From assembly GCA_934567355.1 (NCBI GenBank), contig CAKTJC010000004.1:1-64000 (forward strand): a stretch of DNA of 64,000 nt, read 5' to 3'. Shown in pieces: positions 34,957-44,943 of this stretch. Numbering within the stretch: position 1 is the stretch's first letter; the number at the start of each line of letters is the position of its first letter. Source of the DNA: an uncultured Oscillospiraceae bacterium (GTDB lineage Bacteria; Bacillota; Clostridia; Oscillospirales; Oscillospiraceae). The translations under genes were made by a program, and so were the position numbers. The notes below the pieces were generated by a model. The model was not told the origin of the DNA. It made no database searches and saw only the letters and a list, made by a program, of their open reading frames with translations.

Positions 34957-36183
34957 TCAGTTATCCCGTTGGGCAAATTCATCCTCTATCCGGTGAATCT
35001 TTCTCCGGAACAGCAGGATAAAAATCGCTCCCAAAACAATGGGTGCAGAAACTGCCAGCCACATCAGCGGCGTATAGCCAAAGAGCCTGGCCACAAATCC
35101 GCAGAGCGTGGGGCCGATAATGGTAGCAATATCCATAAAGATGTAATTTGTACTGGAAGCACTGCCCCGGCGCTCCGGGGGCACCGCCTTCATGCACAGC
35201 GATTGCAGCATAGGCTGCACGGCACCATAGCCGAAAGCGTTGACGAAGGCGGCAAGCAGCAGCATATACAAATTTACAGATGCACCGATCAGATTCAGCG
35301 AAAGTGCTGTCATCAGCACAGAAGGCACCGCCACCTTCACGAAACCGTACCGATCGGTCAACCTGCCCACCAGTGGGCGTGTAACCAGCATGGTCAGCGC
35401 GTATACAGTGAAGAACAGGCTGGCGCCGGTAATCCCCCGCTCCTCGGCATACACCAGCATGAATGCATTGATGCTGGTAAAGCCCATGGCCACCAGCAGC
35501 GTCACCGTTGCCGGAACCAGGCACTCCTTTGCGATCATGTTGTCCAGGTTCAGGCGGAACGGCAATCGTTTCTGGGGTGCAGTGCGAATTTGCAGCGTTG
35601 CAGCAGTTGCCACAAGCATAACCCCGGCAAAGATGATGTACACCCGGTTATACCCCACCAGATCCCGCAGGAATATGCCGATGGTGGGACCGATAGCTTG
35701 GGCGATCACCTGCGCCAGGGCGTAATAGCCCATGCCGGTGGTAAATTTATCCCTGGGCAGAGTATCAGCCACAATGGTCAGGCAGCAGCTGTTACCGAAA
35801 GCATTGCCGACCCCCTGCAGCAGACGGAAGCATTTCATAACAGAAATGACGCTGACTCCCAGTGCATTGGCAATGGCGGGGGAAAAACTGAAGCCCAAAT
35901 AGGCTGTGGTCATCAGCAGTGTGGACATGCAGACCAGCCGCTTCCGCTCAAATGCGCTCATAGCAGGCCCCGCCACAAAGCGGAAGATCAGCGCCGTGAC
36001 CGCAAACATGCTCATCAACTGGCCAATCTGGTCTGCCGGCGCCCCCGTGGACTTGGCATACAGAGACAGAAGAGAGTTGCTCATCTGCTGTCCCAGATTA
36101 AAAGCCATATTCACGAAGAAGATACTCAAAAACATCCGGTTCCAGATGGTAGTTGGAGGCGTCGTCTTTTCCTCAGTTCTCAT
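34957..36183 (-). CDS. MFS transporter
   Basis: A 408-residue major facilitator with twelve predicted helices. The loop 2-3 segment GPAMSAFERKRLV and the matching second-half segment RPLVGRLTDRYGFVKV are the paired MFS motif-A positions. The first copy lacks the usual GxxxDRxGRR. It begins with a short hydrophilic N-terminus (MRTEEKTTPP) after GAGGAG. Within a catabolic operon it could import a sugar-acid or ester substrate or export a product. The direction is not predictable. Confidence 0.87.
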   Translation of the reverse strand: MRTEEKTTPPTTIWNRMFLSIFFVNMAFNLGQQMSNSLLSLYAKSTGAPADQIGQLMSMFAVTALIFRFVAGPAMSAFERKRLVCMSTLLMTTAYLGFSFSPAIANALGVSVISVMKCFRLLQGVGNAFGNSCCLTIVADTLPRDKFTTGMGYYALAQVIAQAIGPTIGIFLRDLVGYNRVYIIFAGVMLVATAATLQIRTAPQKRLPFRLNLDNMIAKECLVPATVTLLVAMGFTSINAFMLVYAEERGITGASLFFTVYALTMLVTRPLVGRLTDRYGFVKVAVPSVLMTALSLNLIGASVNLYMLLLAAFVNAFGYGAVQPMLQSLCMKAVPPERRGSASSTNYIFMDIATIIGPTLCGFVARLFGYTPLMWLAVSAPIVLGAIFILLFRRKIHRIEDEFAQRDN

Positions 36184-36205
36184 TGGATTCTCCTCTACCG
36201 CGTAC

Positions 36206-37231
36206 TCACCGGTCCACATCGATCAGGACCTTCATGGTCGTCTCCCGGTTGGCATCGATATGCCGATAGGCTTCCAGGTAGTCCCGGAAGGCAAAATGGC
36301 TGCTGATCAGCGGACGCAGGGCAACTCTGCCCTCCTGTACCAAACGGATCGCCTCTAAATAGTCCTCATGGCGATACATCATGGTGGTATTCAGGTCCAG
36401 TTCATGGTCGTTAAGCACTGCAAGGTCAACATTGGCCATTCCGGCATATACCGCCACCAGGATAATCGTGCTTCCCTTGCGGGCATAGCGAATAGCCTGC
36501 CCCATGGTAATATCATTTCCGGCGCAGTCGTAAATCACGTCGGCCTTGTCCGGGCCGAAGCACTCTACCATGGCCTCACCAAAATCCTTATTTTTCGTGT
36601 TGACGGTGTATTCCACACCGCACTGCCTTGCTTTTTCCAGGCGTACATCGCTGACATCCGTGATCAGCACGCTGTCCGCTCCCTGCCCCTTAGCCGTCTG
36701 AGCTACCAGATTGCCAATAGGGCCGGCGCCCAGTACCGCTACCTTCATGCCCTTTACACTTCCCATCCTGCCCACGGCATGAACAGCCACAGCCAGCGGC
36801 TCCAGCATGGCTCCCAAGTCAAAATCCATCCCCTCGGGCAATGGTGTGATTTTGGATACGTCCACCGCGAAATATTCCGAGGCCGTACCGGTGGTTTGAA
36901 AACCCATAACTTTCAGGTTCTCACACAGATTATATTTGCCATGGCGGCAGGGATAGCACTGGCCGCATACCACTTGGGGTTCCACCGTTACACGCTGACC
37001 CAATTGCAAACCGCTGACTCCCTCGCCCAGCTCCACAATCTCACCGCTGACCTCATGCCCCTGGGTCACAGGATAGGAAGTAAACGGATGCTTGCCATGA
37101 TACACATGGATATCACTGCCGCACACACCGATGCGGTGAATCCGAAGCACCGCCTGCCCCGGCGCTGCCTTTGGAACCGGGGCCTCCCGAAATTCGATCT
37201 CGTAGGGCGCAGTCATAACTTGCTGCAACAT
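36206..37231 (-). CDS. Zinc-dependent polyol/alcohol dehydrogenase (MDR family)
   Basis: A 341-residue medium-chain dehydrogenase. Catalytic zinc ligands are Cys37 (GVCGSDIH), His59 and Glu60 (GHE). Structural zinc ligands are Cys89, 92, 95 and 103 (CGQCYPCRHGKYNLC). The NAD loop VLGAGPIGNLV is near 169. It is closest in style to sorbitol/L-iditol, galactitol or sugar-acid-5-dehydrogenases and oxidises a secondary alcohol of a polyol or aldonate. Its neighbours, a lactonase and mutarotase-fold protein, favour a sugar-derived substrate. It lies 33 bp after the lactonase gene. Confidence 0.9.
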   Translation of the reverse strand: MLQQVMTAPYEIEFREAPVPKAAPGQAVLRIHRIGVCGSDIHVYHGKHPFTSYPVTQGHEVSGEIVELGEGVSGLQLGQRVTVEPQVVCGQCYPCRHGKYNLCENLKVMGFQTTGTASEYFAVDVSKITPLPEGMDFDLGAMLEPLAVAVHAVGRMGSVKGMKVAVLGAGPIGNLVAQTAKGQGADSVLITDVSDVRLEKARQCGVEYTVNTKNKDFGEAMVECFGPDKADVIYDCAGNDITMGQAIRYARKGSTIILVAVYAGMANVDLAVLNDHELDLNTTMMYRHEDYLEAIRLVQEGRVALRPLISSHFAFRDYLEAYRHIDANRETTMKVLIDVDR

Positions 37232-37264
37232 AATTCATACACTCCTTTTCTTTTTTACCGCGGA

Positions 37265-38407
37265 TCACACGGCAATGATTTGAATATTTCCCGGGCAGCC
37301 GCCCACGTCGATGCTGCGAAGCAATGTCAGTGAGCCATCCACCCCGATTGCAAATTCCGTAACGGTGTGGGATTCCGTGTTGGCGCACAGCAGCAGCGCT
37401 CCATCCGGAGAAACGCACAGCCCCCGGGGATTTCTGCCTCCACAGTCTACCACCTGATAGCGGACAGGCATTCCGTTTGTGCCAATGCGGTGAACAGCTA
37501 TCAAATTCTTCCGACGGATGGAAGTAAACACCAGCTTCCCGTTAGGATGTGTCTTTACATCACAAGGCCAGATATCCGGAACATTCTCTCCCTGAGTCAG
37601 CTCACTGCTGCCCAGCAGATACAGCTTTCCCGTCCCACGATCCAACCCGCAGGCATGGAGCTGTCCACTGCCTTCGCCATTGAAATAGAATACGGGCTTT
37701 TCCGGATGAAAGCTGCAGTACCGCGGCTCACTGCCCTGAGGGCAATCCAGTTCATCCACCTTCACAAGTTTCTCCCGCGTGTAGTCGATGGTAAAACTGT
37801 ATACCTTGTCAAGGCCCTTGTCACACACAATGAAATATCCGCTTCTGGGGTCCGGCACCACACAGTGCAAATGAGGAAAGGCATGCTCCCCCCGCTCATC
37901 GTGACCTGACACCTGAAAAATATCCGCCAGCACACCAATACCGCCATCCGGCTCCAGCCGAAACAGGAGCAGCGTACACAGATCATACTCCGTTACAGTG
38001 TCATATCCCTTTTCCGTCTGCACCATTCTGGTCACAAACCGGTCGGTACAATGGTGGCTGACCAGCAGATACCGCCCGGTTTGGTCCTGAGATACATAAG
38101 AGGGGTTCGATGCGAAAGTGCGCCGCAGTGCCTTTCGGTGCAATGCTCCAGTGGCCCGGTCCAATGCCAGCTCTGCCACATGGCCGCCGCCTCCGGTTCT
38201 GCCAGGCTGATTCCAGAATTCGTCCACCACGTATACACGATTTCTTTCCGGGTCAAACCACTGTGCCCCCACCTTCAATTCCTGTTCATAGTGGCCGACA
38301 GGTATCATCTGTCCAGAATCGGGGACGTATTCCAGCACAGTCATCCCAAGAGGTGTACCGGAGGACATTTTACAATTTCCAACGAGGGCATAATACTTTT
38401 CTGCCAT
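37265..38407 (-). CDS. Beta-propeller lactonase-family protein
   Basis: A 380-residue seven-bladed propeller protein of the 6-phosphogluconolactonase (YbhE/Pgl) family. Repeated blade segments are visible, such as RTFASNPSYVSQDQTGRYLL, GEHAFPHLHCVVPDPRSGYF and DIWPCDVKTHPNGKLVFTS. Members hydrolyse sugar lactones, or in some cases act as isomerases or cycloisomerases on cyclic acids. The ATG at 38407 follows AAAGGAAG. It is between the carboxylesterase and dehydrogenase genes, so a dehydrogenase-made lactone is a likely substrate. Confidence 0.87.
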   Translation of the reverse strand: MAEKYYALVGNCKMSSGTPLGMTVLEYVPDSGQMIPVGHYEQELKVGAQWFDPERNRVYVVDEFWNQPGRTGGGGHVAELALDRATGALHRKALRRTFASNPSYVSQDQTGRYLLVSHHCTDRFVTRMVQTEKGYDTVTEYDLCTLLLFRLEPDGGIGVLADIFQVSGHDERGEHAFPHLHCVVPDPRSGYFIVCDKGLDKVYSFTIDYTREKLVKVDELDCPQGSEPRYCSFHPEKPVFYFNGEGSGQLHACGLDRGTGKLYLLGSSELTQGENVPDIWPCDVKTHPNGKLVFTSIRRKNLIAVHRIGTNGMPVRYQVVDCGGRNPRGLCVSPDGALLLCANTESHTVTEFAIGVDGSLTLLRSIDVGGCPGNIQIIAV

Positions 38408-38433
38408 CTTGCTTCCTTTCTGCCGCAGCTCTA

Positions 38434-40056
38434 TCAAACATGGTACTTGTACTCTTTTTCCACAAAGGCCCGAATCAGCTCTTCCAGGCGGGTATCCTCC
38501 CAGACGTGAGGAATTGCCTCGTCTCCAAGCTCCATCCAGCCCAGATGTTCATCGGAAGCCGGCCATGAAGGCAGCGTGCCGCCGTTTGGATCTCCGTTTT
38601 TGATAAAATTTACCCAGTAGTCGTTCATCCACTGGGCGACAGCATAATCCAGCGATTGCCAAGGACGCAGCGGCGGGACGCCGGGACGCAGAGAAGCGAA
38701 GGCATACCAAAGCTCACTGGAATGCCATGCCAGCAGCTTCTCCGGGTCACGCTCCGTTCCGTAATCCTCCGGACGACAAGGTTCCAAGTGTGTCCAATAA
38801 TAGGTAAAGGTACGTCCTGTGTGGCCAATCGTCTTTCGATGTGCGCCGAAGAGCCGGTTCAGCATCACATTCCGGCTGAAATTCATCCCTTCCCACCCCG
38901 CCAGTCCAAGCCCCGCCAAATGCCGGGCTGTGCGCCAGGGGTTGCCGTTTTCAACCGTCAGTGTGCGGTCACCATCAAATTCATCATAGAGTGCGCCCAG
39001 CAGATTGCGGAAATGAGCACGGAAGTCACGCTCACTGCGGATCTCCTTCACATACTCCCGCACCGGATCCGTGCCCAGCGCTGCCCGGGAGGAAGCAAAC
39101 ACGTCTGCCTCACCCAGGTTGGAGCCGCTTAAAAAGTCCACCTGTGCGGCGTATCGGTCAATCGCCTGCTGCAAATCCAAAAATGGCACCAGCTCCGCAT
39201 CACAGACCATATCTCCCAGCATCACTGCCCGGGGTGCATCACAGAATATCTCCTCTGTGGGCATCTGGCGCAGCACTTCAAGTGGAGTATCCGGAGCCAA
39301 ACCAATGTAGCGCAGATAGTTCCGCCCCTGCTGCTCGGCACTTTCCAGCGTGCGGAAGCGGCACTTCATTTTCAGTCCGCTGTGGCTGATGACGCCTTTC
39401 ACCCTGCCGCCGCTTGCCGGAGTCGCTGCCAGGGCGGCCGCTTTCAAGCTGCCGCCGGACTGTCCGCCCACAGTAATTCGATCGGGATCACCGCCAAAAG
39501 CCGCAATGTTTTCTGTGACCCAATTCAACGCTTTCAGTTCGTCCATAAAGCCATAGTTACCGCTGCGTCCCCCTTGCTCCCGTGTCAGCTGGGGCAGGGC
39601 CAGATAGCCAAACAAGGAAAGGCGATGCCCAACCGTGACCACTACAATCCCCTTGCGAGCCATCTCCCGGGGATCGAATTGCGGTTCATAGGAATAACAA
39701 TTGGTCAATCCTCCGCCATGGAACCAGATATAAACCGGACGCTTCTCCCCTGCCGCCACTGCACCGGTGCTCACATTCAGATAGAGACAATCCTCGCTGC
39801 ACACAGGGGTCCCGGCATAGTAGTATTCCTTTGCATGCCGATCGTGAAGAAAAATCTGCACCGCGGCCGGACCGTAGGAATCACACCTGCGCACTCCATC
39901 CCAGGTCTGCGGTTCCTCCGGCGGTCTCCATCGGCGCTCTCCTACCGGCGGTGCAGCGTAGGGAATTCCACGAAACATCGTAATCCCGGTATATTCCCCA
40001 TCAAATTCCACGCCCTCTACCCTGCCATATCTTGTCGTCACAATACCGATTCCCAT
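38434..40056 (-). CDS. Type-B carboxylesterase
   Basis: A 540-residue cholinesterase-like carboxylesterase. The oxyanion hole is HGGG at 114-117, nucleophile Ser200 is in TVGGQSGGSLKAAAL, the acidic residue is in SGSNLGEADVF, and the His is in LAWHSSELWYAF. Cysteine pair SEDCLYLN near 90 is the family fingerprint. It has no signal peptide and hydrolyses a carboxylic ester in the cytosol. The start is the ATG at 40056 after GAAGGAG. It is the first gene of a six-gene operon from the divergent promoter at 40.2 kb. Confidence 0.93.
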   Translation of the reverse strand: MGIGIVTTRYGRVEGVEFDGEYTGITMFRGIPYAAPPVGERRWRPPEEPQTWDGVRRCDSYGPAAVQIFLHDRHAKEYYYAGTPVCSEDCLYLNVSTGAVAAGEKRPVYIWFHGGGLTNCYSYEPQFDPREMARKGIVVVTVGHRLSLFGYLALPQLTREQGGRSGNYGFMDELKALNWVTENIAAFGGDPDRITVGGQSGGSLKAAALAATPASGGRVKGVISHSGLKMKCRFRTLESAEQQGRNYLRYIGLAPDTPLEVLRQMPTEEIFCDAPRAVMLGDMVCDAELVPFLDLQQAIDRYAAQVDFLSGSNLGEADVFASSRAALGTDPVREYVKEIRSERDFRAHFRNLLGALYDEFDGDRTLTVENGNPWRTARHLAGLGLAGWEGMNFSRNVMLNRLFGAHRKTIGHTGRTFTYYWTHLEPCRPEDYGTERDPEKLLAWHSSELWYAFASLRPGVPPLRPWQSLDYAVAQWMNDYWVNFIKNGDPNGGTLPSWPASDEHLGWMELGDEAIPHVWEDTRLEELIRAFVEKEYKYHV

Positions 40057-40159
40057 AATTTCTCCTTCCATAAACATACAGGATTGTTTCCATTGCCCTG
40101 GCAAAACGCACCGGGATTCCCGCCAAATCGTGGTTATGCCCGTGCGCCTAAAATAAGTA

Positions 40160-40215
40160 TTGAAATATCATCATCTTATTGTTATGATGATACTACATAA
40201 TTTTGATTATGTCTA
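40160..40215. promoter_or_regulatory. Overlapping divergent promoters with a shared operator-like site
   Basis: The plus promoter is TTGAAA (40160-40165), 17-bp spacer, TATGAT (40183-40188). The minus promoter is TAGACA (40215-40210), 17-bp spacer, TATCAT (40192-40187). Their -10 boxes overlap. The inverted repeat TATCATCAT (40166-40174) and ATGATGATA (40184-40192) covers them. The 18-mer at 40184-40201 matches the one at 45178-45195 in 15 of 18 positions. Confidence 0.8.
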
Positions 40216-40241
40216 CACTTTTTTGAAATGAGGTCTGAAAA

Positions 40242-41138
40242 ATGTTTTCTCTGTACTCTGATCGGCTTCGGGTGGAGCTCTGTGACCCCGGAGAAAAGCC
40301 AAATGTATCCTGTCGTTTCGACCGTGCCGGGTACATCAGCGACGTGGTACTGGACGGTGGGTATCACTTCTGCGCCTCTGAGCCCCGAAATCTGTGTCAC
40401 CCTACTTCCATGGGACGCGGCTTGTGCAACGAATGGTGTCTGGACGTCAGCAGCGAGGCGGCGATCGGGGAATATTTCCCGAAATTTGGCGTGGGCTTGA
40501 TTCGCAAGGAGGATGCAGGAAAATTTATTTTCTTTAAGCAATTCCGGGATGTGCAGCCCTTTCCTGTCTCCTGTGAACACACGGACCGGGAAGCGGTATT
40601 TATCACCAATCCTATTCCCTGCCTGGGTTATGCACTGAAAAGTACCAAAACCATAAGCGTGGAGGACACCACCGTAACCATGACAATCAACGCAGAAAAT
40701 GTGGGAGAAAAAGGCATGGAGCTGCGGGAATTCTGCCACAATTTCATCAGCATTGACGGAATGGCTGTGGGTTCTGATTATCACATCCAAATGCCCTCCA
40801 TTCCGGCTCAGCCCCCAGTGCGGCTGCTGAACCGCAACGGCAAATCCAGCAGCTTCCGCGGCGATGGCCATGGGCTGACTTTCTGTGAATTCACTGCCAT
40901 TGACACAGATATCGCTTTCAACCAGGCAGACATTTCCCCCTGCATCCCCTTCCAGTGGGAGCTCCGTCACGACGGCGCACAAATGTGGGTAAAGGGTGAA
41001 GATTACTACCATCCCTTCCGGGTGGCCGTATGGGCGGTAGACCACATTCTCGCGCCGGAGATCAACCATACCTTCTCGCTGCTGCCTGGCCAAAGTCACG
41101 AATGGAAGCGCACCTGGACATTTGGGACGGATTTTTAA
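40242..41138 (+). CDS. Galactose-mutarotase-fold protein
   Basis: A 298-residue protein that resembles aldose-1-epimerase-like or DUF4432-type proteins with a beta-sandwich fold. Conserved-looking positions include GRGLCNEWCL near 59-68, ELREFCHNFISIDG near 160 and the C-terminal IPFQWELRHDG near 248. The strict mutarotase His/Glu pair cannot be placed with certainty. Such enzymes interconvert sugar anomers or bind hexose derivatives. It is divergent from the carboxylesterase-lactonase-dehydrogenase operon under a shared control region, so it probably acts on the same sugar-like substrate. A GAGGT site lies upstream. Confidence 0.7.
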   Translation: MFSLYSDRLRVELCDPGEKPNVSCRFDRAGYISDVVLDGGYHFCASEPRNLCHPTSMGRGLCNEWCLDVSSEAAIGEYFPKFGVGLIRKEDAGKFIFFKQFRDVQPFPVSCEHTDREAVFITNPIPCLGYALKSTKTISVEDTTVTMTINAENVGEKGMELREFCHNFISIDGMAVGSDYHIQMPSIPAQPPVRLLNRNGKSSSFRGDGHGLTFCEFTAIDTDIAFNQADISPCIPFQWELRHDGAQMWVKGEDYYHPFRVAVWAVDHILAPEINHTFSLLPGQSHEWKRTWTFGTDF

Positions 41139-41154
41139 TCATATAAAGCACAAA

Positions 41155-41195
41155 AATGAGAGGATGCGTACACAAAACGAATCCTCTCATTCTTT
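41155..41195 (+). terminator. Terminator after mutarotase-fold gene
   Basis: A perfect 11-bp stem (AATGAGAGGAT at 41155-41165 with ATCCTCTCATT at 41181-41191) is followed by CTTTAT. I see no gene between here and 41384. Confidence 0.75.
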
Positions 41196-41384
41196 ATAGT
41201 GGCCTATGGATGTTCTCTATTTCAGGCAATACTCTTCTTCACAGTTTCGGATGAAGAGTCGCCCCAGCACCCACATGTGATAATGTCCGTTTTTTCTTTT
41301 TCGAACATCTCATACGCAGCAACTTACTTTAATTATACTCCTGAGCTTTCTTCGGGACAATAATTGCTCTTTTGCAGAACTTCC

Positions 41385-43136
41385 TCAGTATCGCTCCACA
41401 ACTTCTCCCGTTTCCAGATCTCGTTCAAAGCGGCGCAGGAACGACCAAGCCAGTGTCAGCATGGAGGCGGTAACGGTATGGGGGGAGTTGTCAATGCAGA
41501 CCATCCGGGTCCAGTGCTTACCTTCCCGGTTTACCACATCGCCAATGTAATGTTCAAAGCCATCCAGCCAAAGCACCTGCGTTTTGTCGAAAGGAACACC
41601 GATTTTCCGCTCCACAATGTCGCTGCTGTGCTGCGCAGCAGCAATCTGTTCCGTTGTTTTCGGCTGGCACCGGCACACGGCCAGCCGGCGCTGCCAGCCC
41701 CGGGCAAAAACAGGGAACTGATCCGTGTGGAAATCCGGAGTATGGTGCTCCCGTTCGCCGCCAAGGTTGATGATGGGAAGCTTAACCCGGCTCAACTCGT
41801 CCAGCATCCAGTCTTCGGTGCCACCCACAGGGTTGCCGCTCTCGGCTGAGGATTCCAGTGTTACGCCATTGCCCATAACGGCCACCGCTGCAACCTTCTC
41901 CGGATGACGATAGGACAAAATGCGGGCAAAGCGGCCATCGTGACTGTGGCCGGTAACATAAAGCCGCCGGGGATCGATGGGGTACATTTTTTCTGCTTCC
42001 GCCACAATATCCATTGCCATTTCGTTGGACTCCGGATCCTCCAGGACAAAGAAAAGAAGAATGCACTCCCCCTGTGCGGCAATATCCATGGCCTCGAAGA
42101 AATAACTCATGGATGCCACGGCCAGATGCTCATTTCCCGGGTAGACCTCCTGCAGCGCCAACAGCACCGGCAGTTTCTGCTCCGGGCGCTCAAAGGCACT
42201 CAACGGCACCAGCGTCATCCACCGCTCTCCCCTGTAGTGGTGTACCTCAAAGCGAAGGCCTCGGTTTTCCCAATATTCTGCAAAGCCCGGATCATAAACA
42301 GAAGCAAAGCGGTACTCCATCTCCAGTCCCTCTGCCATTTTTCTGGCAGTGGCAGAATTCACAAACCATTCCCGGTTGAAAATCCCGTCATTCATGGCAT
42401 ATTCCATCACCAGTCCCCGGGCCAGTGAATCCCGGTTGCCCCAGCGGTTGCCTACATTGATGGCTTCCACGCCCAGTGCGCCAAATTTTTCCACTGCACT
42501 GTCCGGATCAGCAGGTTTTCCGGCCTCATCAAAGTAATGGAAATGAGGCAGATCGGATAGCCGGATCTCCCGTTTTTTCGCCTCGGTGACATCAATGTAA
42601 ATGCGGCTCAGGTCGGCGGGAAAGAGGATAAACGCCTCCTGGAGAATGTTCAGATAGATCCGATCCACATCCGGCCCCTCCTGCACCAGGTAAATGATCA
42701 TATGATCCGGGTGCGCCGCCAGGTTTTCATTGTAGTCTTTGTAATGAGCAATGGTACGCATAGCCCACCAGGGATCGGCATAGTGCTCCTTGTGGAAAAC
42801 CACCAGCGCGGGGAGTTTGGTATGCTCCCGGTCGGAAATCGCCTTTTCCGGTACCATGGCCACCCACAGCTTACCGCCTTGTCCCAGAACAGTGACCCGG
42901 ATGCCCTTGGAAGCCCAGTAGTCCACCACCTCGTGGTCATCCACACTGCCGGTTTTCAGTCGGTAGTCCGGGTCAAGCTTAGGCTCTTCCACGCTCCGAT
43001 GGGTGAAGGACGCTTCGTTCATGGGAACATTTGCACCCAGCCACTGAGCCAGTCCGTCCACATAGCTGACCCGGTCGGCCCAAAGCTTCCCTTCCCACAG
43101 TTCCTTGTGGGGATAATTGTAATGTGTGTTCATCAT
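41385..43136 (-). CDS. Two-domain alpha/beta hydrolase, N-half degenerate (paralogue B)
   Basis: A 583-residue member of the same family as 25165-26988. The N-terminus has the shared NYPHKELWEGKLWADR block. The first domain (about 80-250) has RIYIDVTEAK where the elbow should be. The second has LYVTGHSHDGRF with Ser398, the shared LALQEVYPGNEHLAVAS block near 326, and LDGFEHYIGDV plus SPHTVTASML near the C-terminus as His candidates. No signal peptide. The ATG follows GGAGAC at 10 nt. It is 14 bp after paralogue C in the same operon. Confidence 0.8.
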   Translation of the reverse strand: MMNTHYNYPHKELWEGKLWADRVSYVDGLAQWLGANVPMNEASFTHRSVEEPKLDPDYRLKTGSVDDHEVVDYWASKGIRVTVLGQGGKLWVAMVPEKAISDREHTKLPALVVFHKEHYADPWWAMRTIAHYKDYNENLAAHPDHMIIYLVQEGPDVDRIYLNILQEAFILFPADLSRIYIDVTEAKKREIRLSDLPHFHYFDEAGKPADPDSAVEKFGALGVEAINVGNRWGNRDSLARGLVMEYAMNDGIFNREWFVNSATARKMAEGLEMEYRFASVYDPGFAEYWENRGLRFEVHHYRGERWMTLVPLSAFERPEQKLPVLLALQEVYPGNEHLAVASMSYFFEAMDIAAQGECILLFFVLEDPESNEMAMDIVAEAEKMYPIDPRRLYVTGHSHDGRFARILSYRHPEKVAAVAVMGNGVTLESSAESGNPVGGTEDWMLDELSRVKLPIINLGGEREHHTPDFHTDQFPVFARGWQRRLAVCRCQPKTTEQIAAAQHSSDIVERKIGVPFDKTQVLWLDGFEHYIGDVVNREGKHWTRMVCIDNSPHTVTASMLTLAWSFLRRFERDLETGEVVERY

Positions 43137-43150
43137 AGCAATTGTCTCCT

Positions 43151-44875
43151 TTATCCAATAATATTTCCGGTTTCTGTATCCCGAGCGAACTGCCGCAGGA
43201 ACGACCAGGACAGATCGATCATACTCGGAGTTACTGTATGAGGCATGTTTTCACTGGAAGCTACCCGAAGATGATACTTCCCGTCCACATTTTTGATGTC
43301 CACTGCACAGTGAGCAATACCATCAAACCAACAATCCAGCCCCCGATCTCCGGGGACACCCAACGTACGAATCGCAAGATTATCGGATGTGGGCGCTGCC
43401 AAAATTTCTTCTATCGTGCAGACCGGGCACCTGCTGGCTTCCAAACGGCGCTGCCAATCCAGCGCCCACTGCCGCCTTTCCGACTCGCTGGCAGGGTACC
43501 GGGAAAAGCCTTCGCTGCCTCCATTAATGTTGATAGTTGGCATATCGATTTGTTTCATATTCTCTATTTCCGCATCGCTGACACCCATGATGGGATTCCC
43601 CACCCGGCCGGCCTCCGGCAGCCCCACATGATTGCCCATGGTTGCCAGGGCTGCAATCATCCGGGGATGGCGATAGGCAAAGTGCCGGGCAAACCAGCCA
43701 TCGTGACTGTGACCGGTAACATAGATGCGGCGCACATCTACAGGATAACGGGACACGGCCTGCCAAGTGATTTTTTCCAGGAGATCATTGGAATCCGGAT
43801 CCTCCAGGGCAAAAAACAGTAAAATGCACTCTCCTTGAGCTGCCAAAAGCGTATATTCATAGAAATAACTCGCTGCCGTCACCGCCAGATGCTCATTGCC
43901 CCGGTAGACCTCCTGCATGGCCAGCACCAGCGGCAGTTTTTCCCCGGACTCCAGCTGCTGCTTGGGGGCGTACACCAGCCAGCGGCGGTCGTCGGTCTCA
44001 TTGATATCCAAGCGAAGCCCCATCCGATCCCAATACTCAGCATAGCCCGGGTCGTAAATGGTTTGGTAGTCTCGCTCCAGTTCCATGACCTCCGCCATTT
44101 TCCGGCCGCCCACAGAATGGATCAGTCTCTCCGTGTCAAACAGCCCCCGGTTCATGGCCTGATTCATTACAAGCCCCCGTGTCAAGCTATCCTGGCTGCC
44201 CCATCGCCCAGAAATATTCAGTACACGGATTCCCTCAAAATTTTCCGTCAATTCGTCTGGATCTGCCGGCTCTGACCGGGCATTTTGCCAATGCAGCCCT
44301 GGAATATCCGCCAAACTGCAGCCAAGCCTATCCGCCAGACTCACATCCAGATACACCTGATTCAAATCTACCGGATACAAGGCGCAGGCTTCCTGCAAAA
44401 TATTGCCGAAAATCCTATCGTCGTCCGCTCCCTTTGCCACCAGGTACACAACCAAGGTGTCCTGTCGCCGGACAGCGATCTCGTGGTAAGTCCGGCGTTT
44501 GACCAGTGTATCCATGGCCCACCATGGGTCAGCTGTGTCCTGCTGGTGGAGGACAATGAGCAAGCGTAGTTTTTCTGTCCGGGCACGCATCGGAAGCATG
44601 GCTATCCAATGCTTACAGCCTTGTTCCAGGATGGTGCAATGCAATCCCATTTGCTCTAAAGGCTCAATGATTTCCGGTAGGTTCACAGAGTTGGTCTTCG
44701 CATGGTAATATGGGGATGATTTCGGCTCACCGTCAGGGCGGGAATACGTCGGAGCAGGAGAAACGGAATCTGCACGGCCCAGCCACTGAAAGAACGGATA
44801 TGCCAACCCGTTTTTATCCTGCCAGGCATCATCATACCAGAGATACTGCTTGTCATATTGGTAATTCGTACTCAT
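43151..44875 (-). CDS. Two-domain alpha/beta hydrolase, N-half degenerate (paralogue C)
   Basis: A 574-residue paralogue. The first domain ends with VYLDVSLADR in place of a nucleophile elbow. The second has IYVTGHSHDGWF with Ser390, LAMQEVYRGNEHLAVTA near 318, and MPHTVTPSMI near 550. The C-terminal FARDTETGNIIG tail is shared with the other paralogues. It is first in a two-gene operon with paralogue B, read from a promoter at 44971-44944 divergent to an MBL-fold gene. Confidence 0.8.
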   Translation of the reverse strand: MSTNYQYDKQYLWYDDAWQDKNGLAYPFFQWLGRADSVSPAPTYSRPDGEPKSSPYYHAKTNSVNLPEIIEPLEQMGLHCTILEQGCKHWIAMLPMRARTEKLRLLIVLHQQDTADPWWAMDTLVKRRTYHEIAVRRQDTLVVYLVAKGADDDRIFGNILQEACALYPVDLNQVYLDVSLADRLGCSLADIPGLHWQNARSEPADPDELTENFEGIRVLNISGRWGSQDSLTRGLVMNQAMNRGLFDTERLIHSVGGRKMAEVMELERDYQTIYDPGYAEYWDRMGLRLDINETDDRRWLVYAPKQQLESGEKLPLVLAMQEVYRGNEHLAVTAASYFYEYTLLAAQGECILLFFALEDPDSNDLLEKITWQAVSRYPVDVRRIYVTGHSHDGWFARHFAYRHPRMIAALATMGNHVGLPEAGRVGNPIMGVSDAEIENMKQIDMPTININGGSEGFSRYPASESERRQWALDWQRRLEASRCPVCTIEEILAAPTSDNLAIRTLGVPGDRGLDCWFDGIAHCAVDIKNVDGKYHLRVASSENMPHTVTPSMIDLSWSFLRQFARDTETGNIIG

Positions 44876-44943
44876 TATAGTGCTTCCTTTACTTTATAAA
44901 TACTTTTATACTTATGTTACTTTGTATGGACATATCCTTTTTT

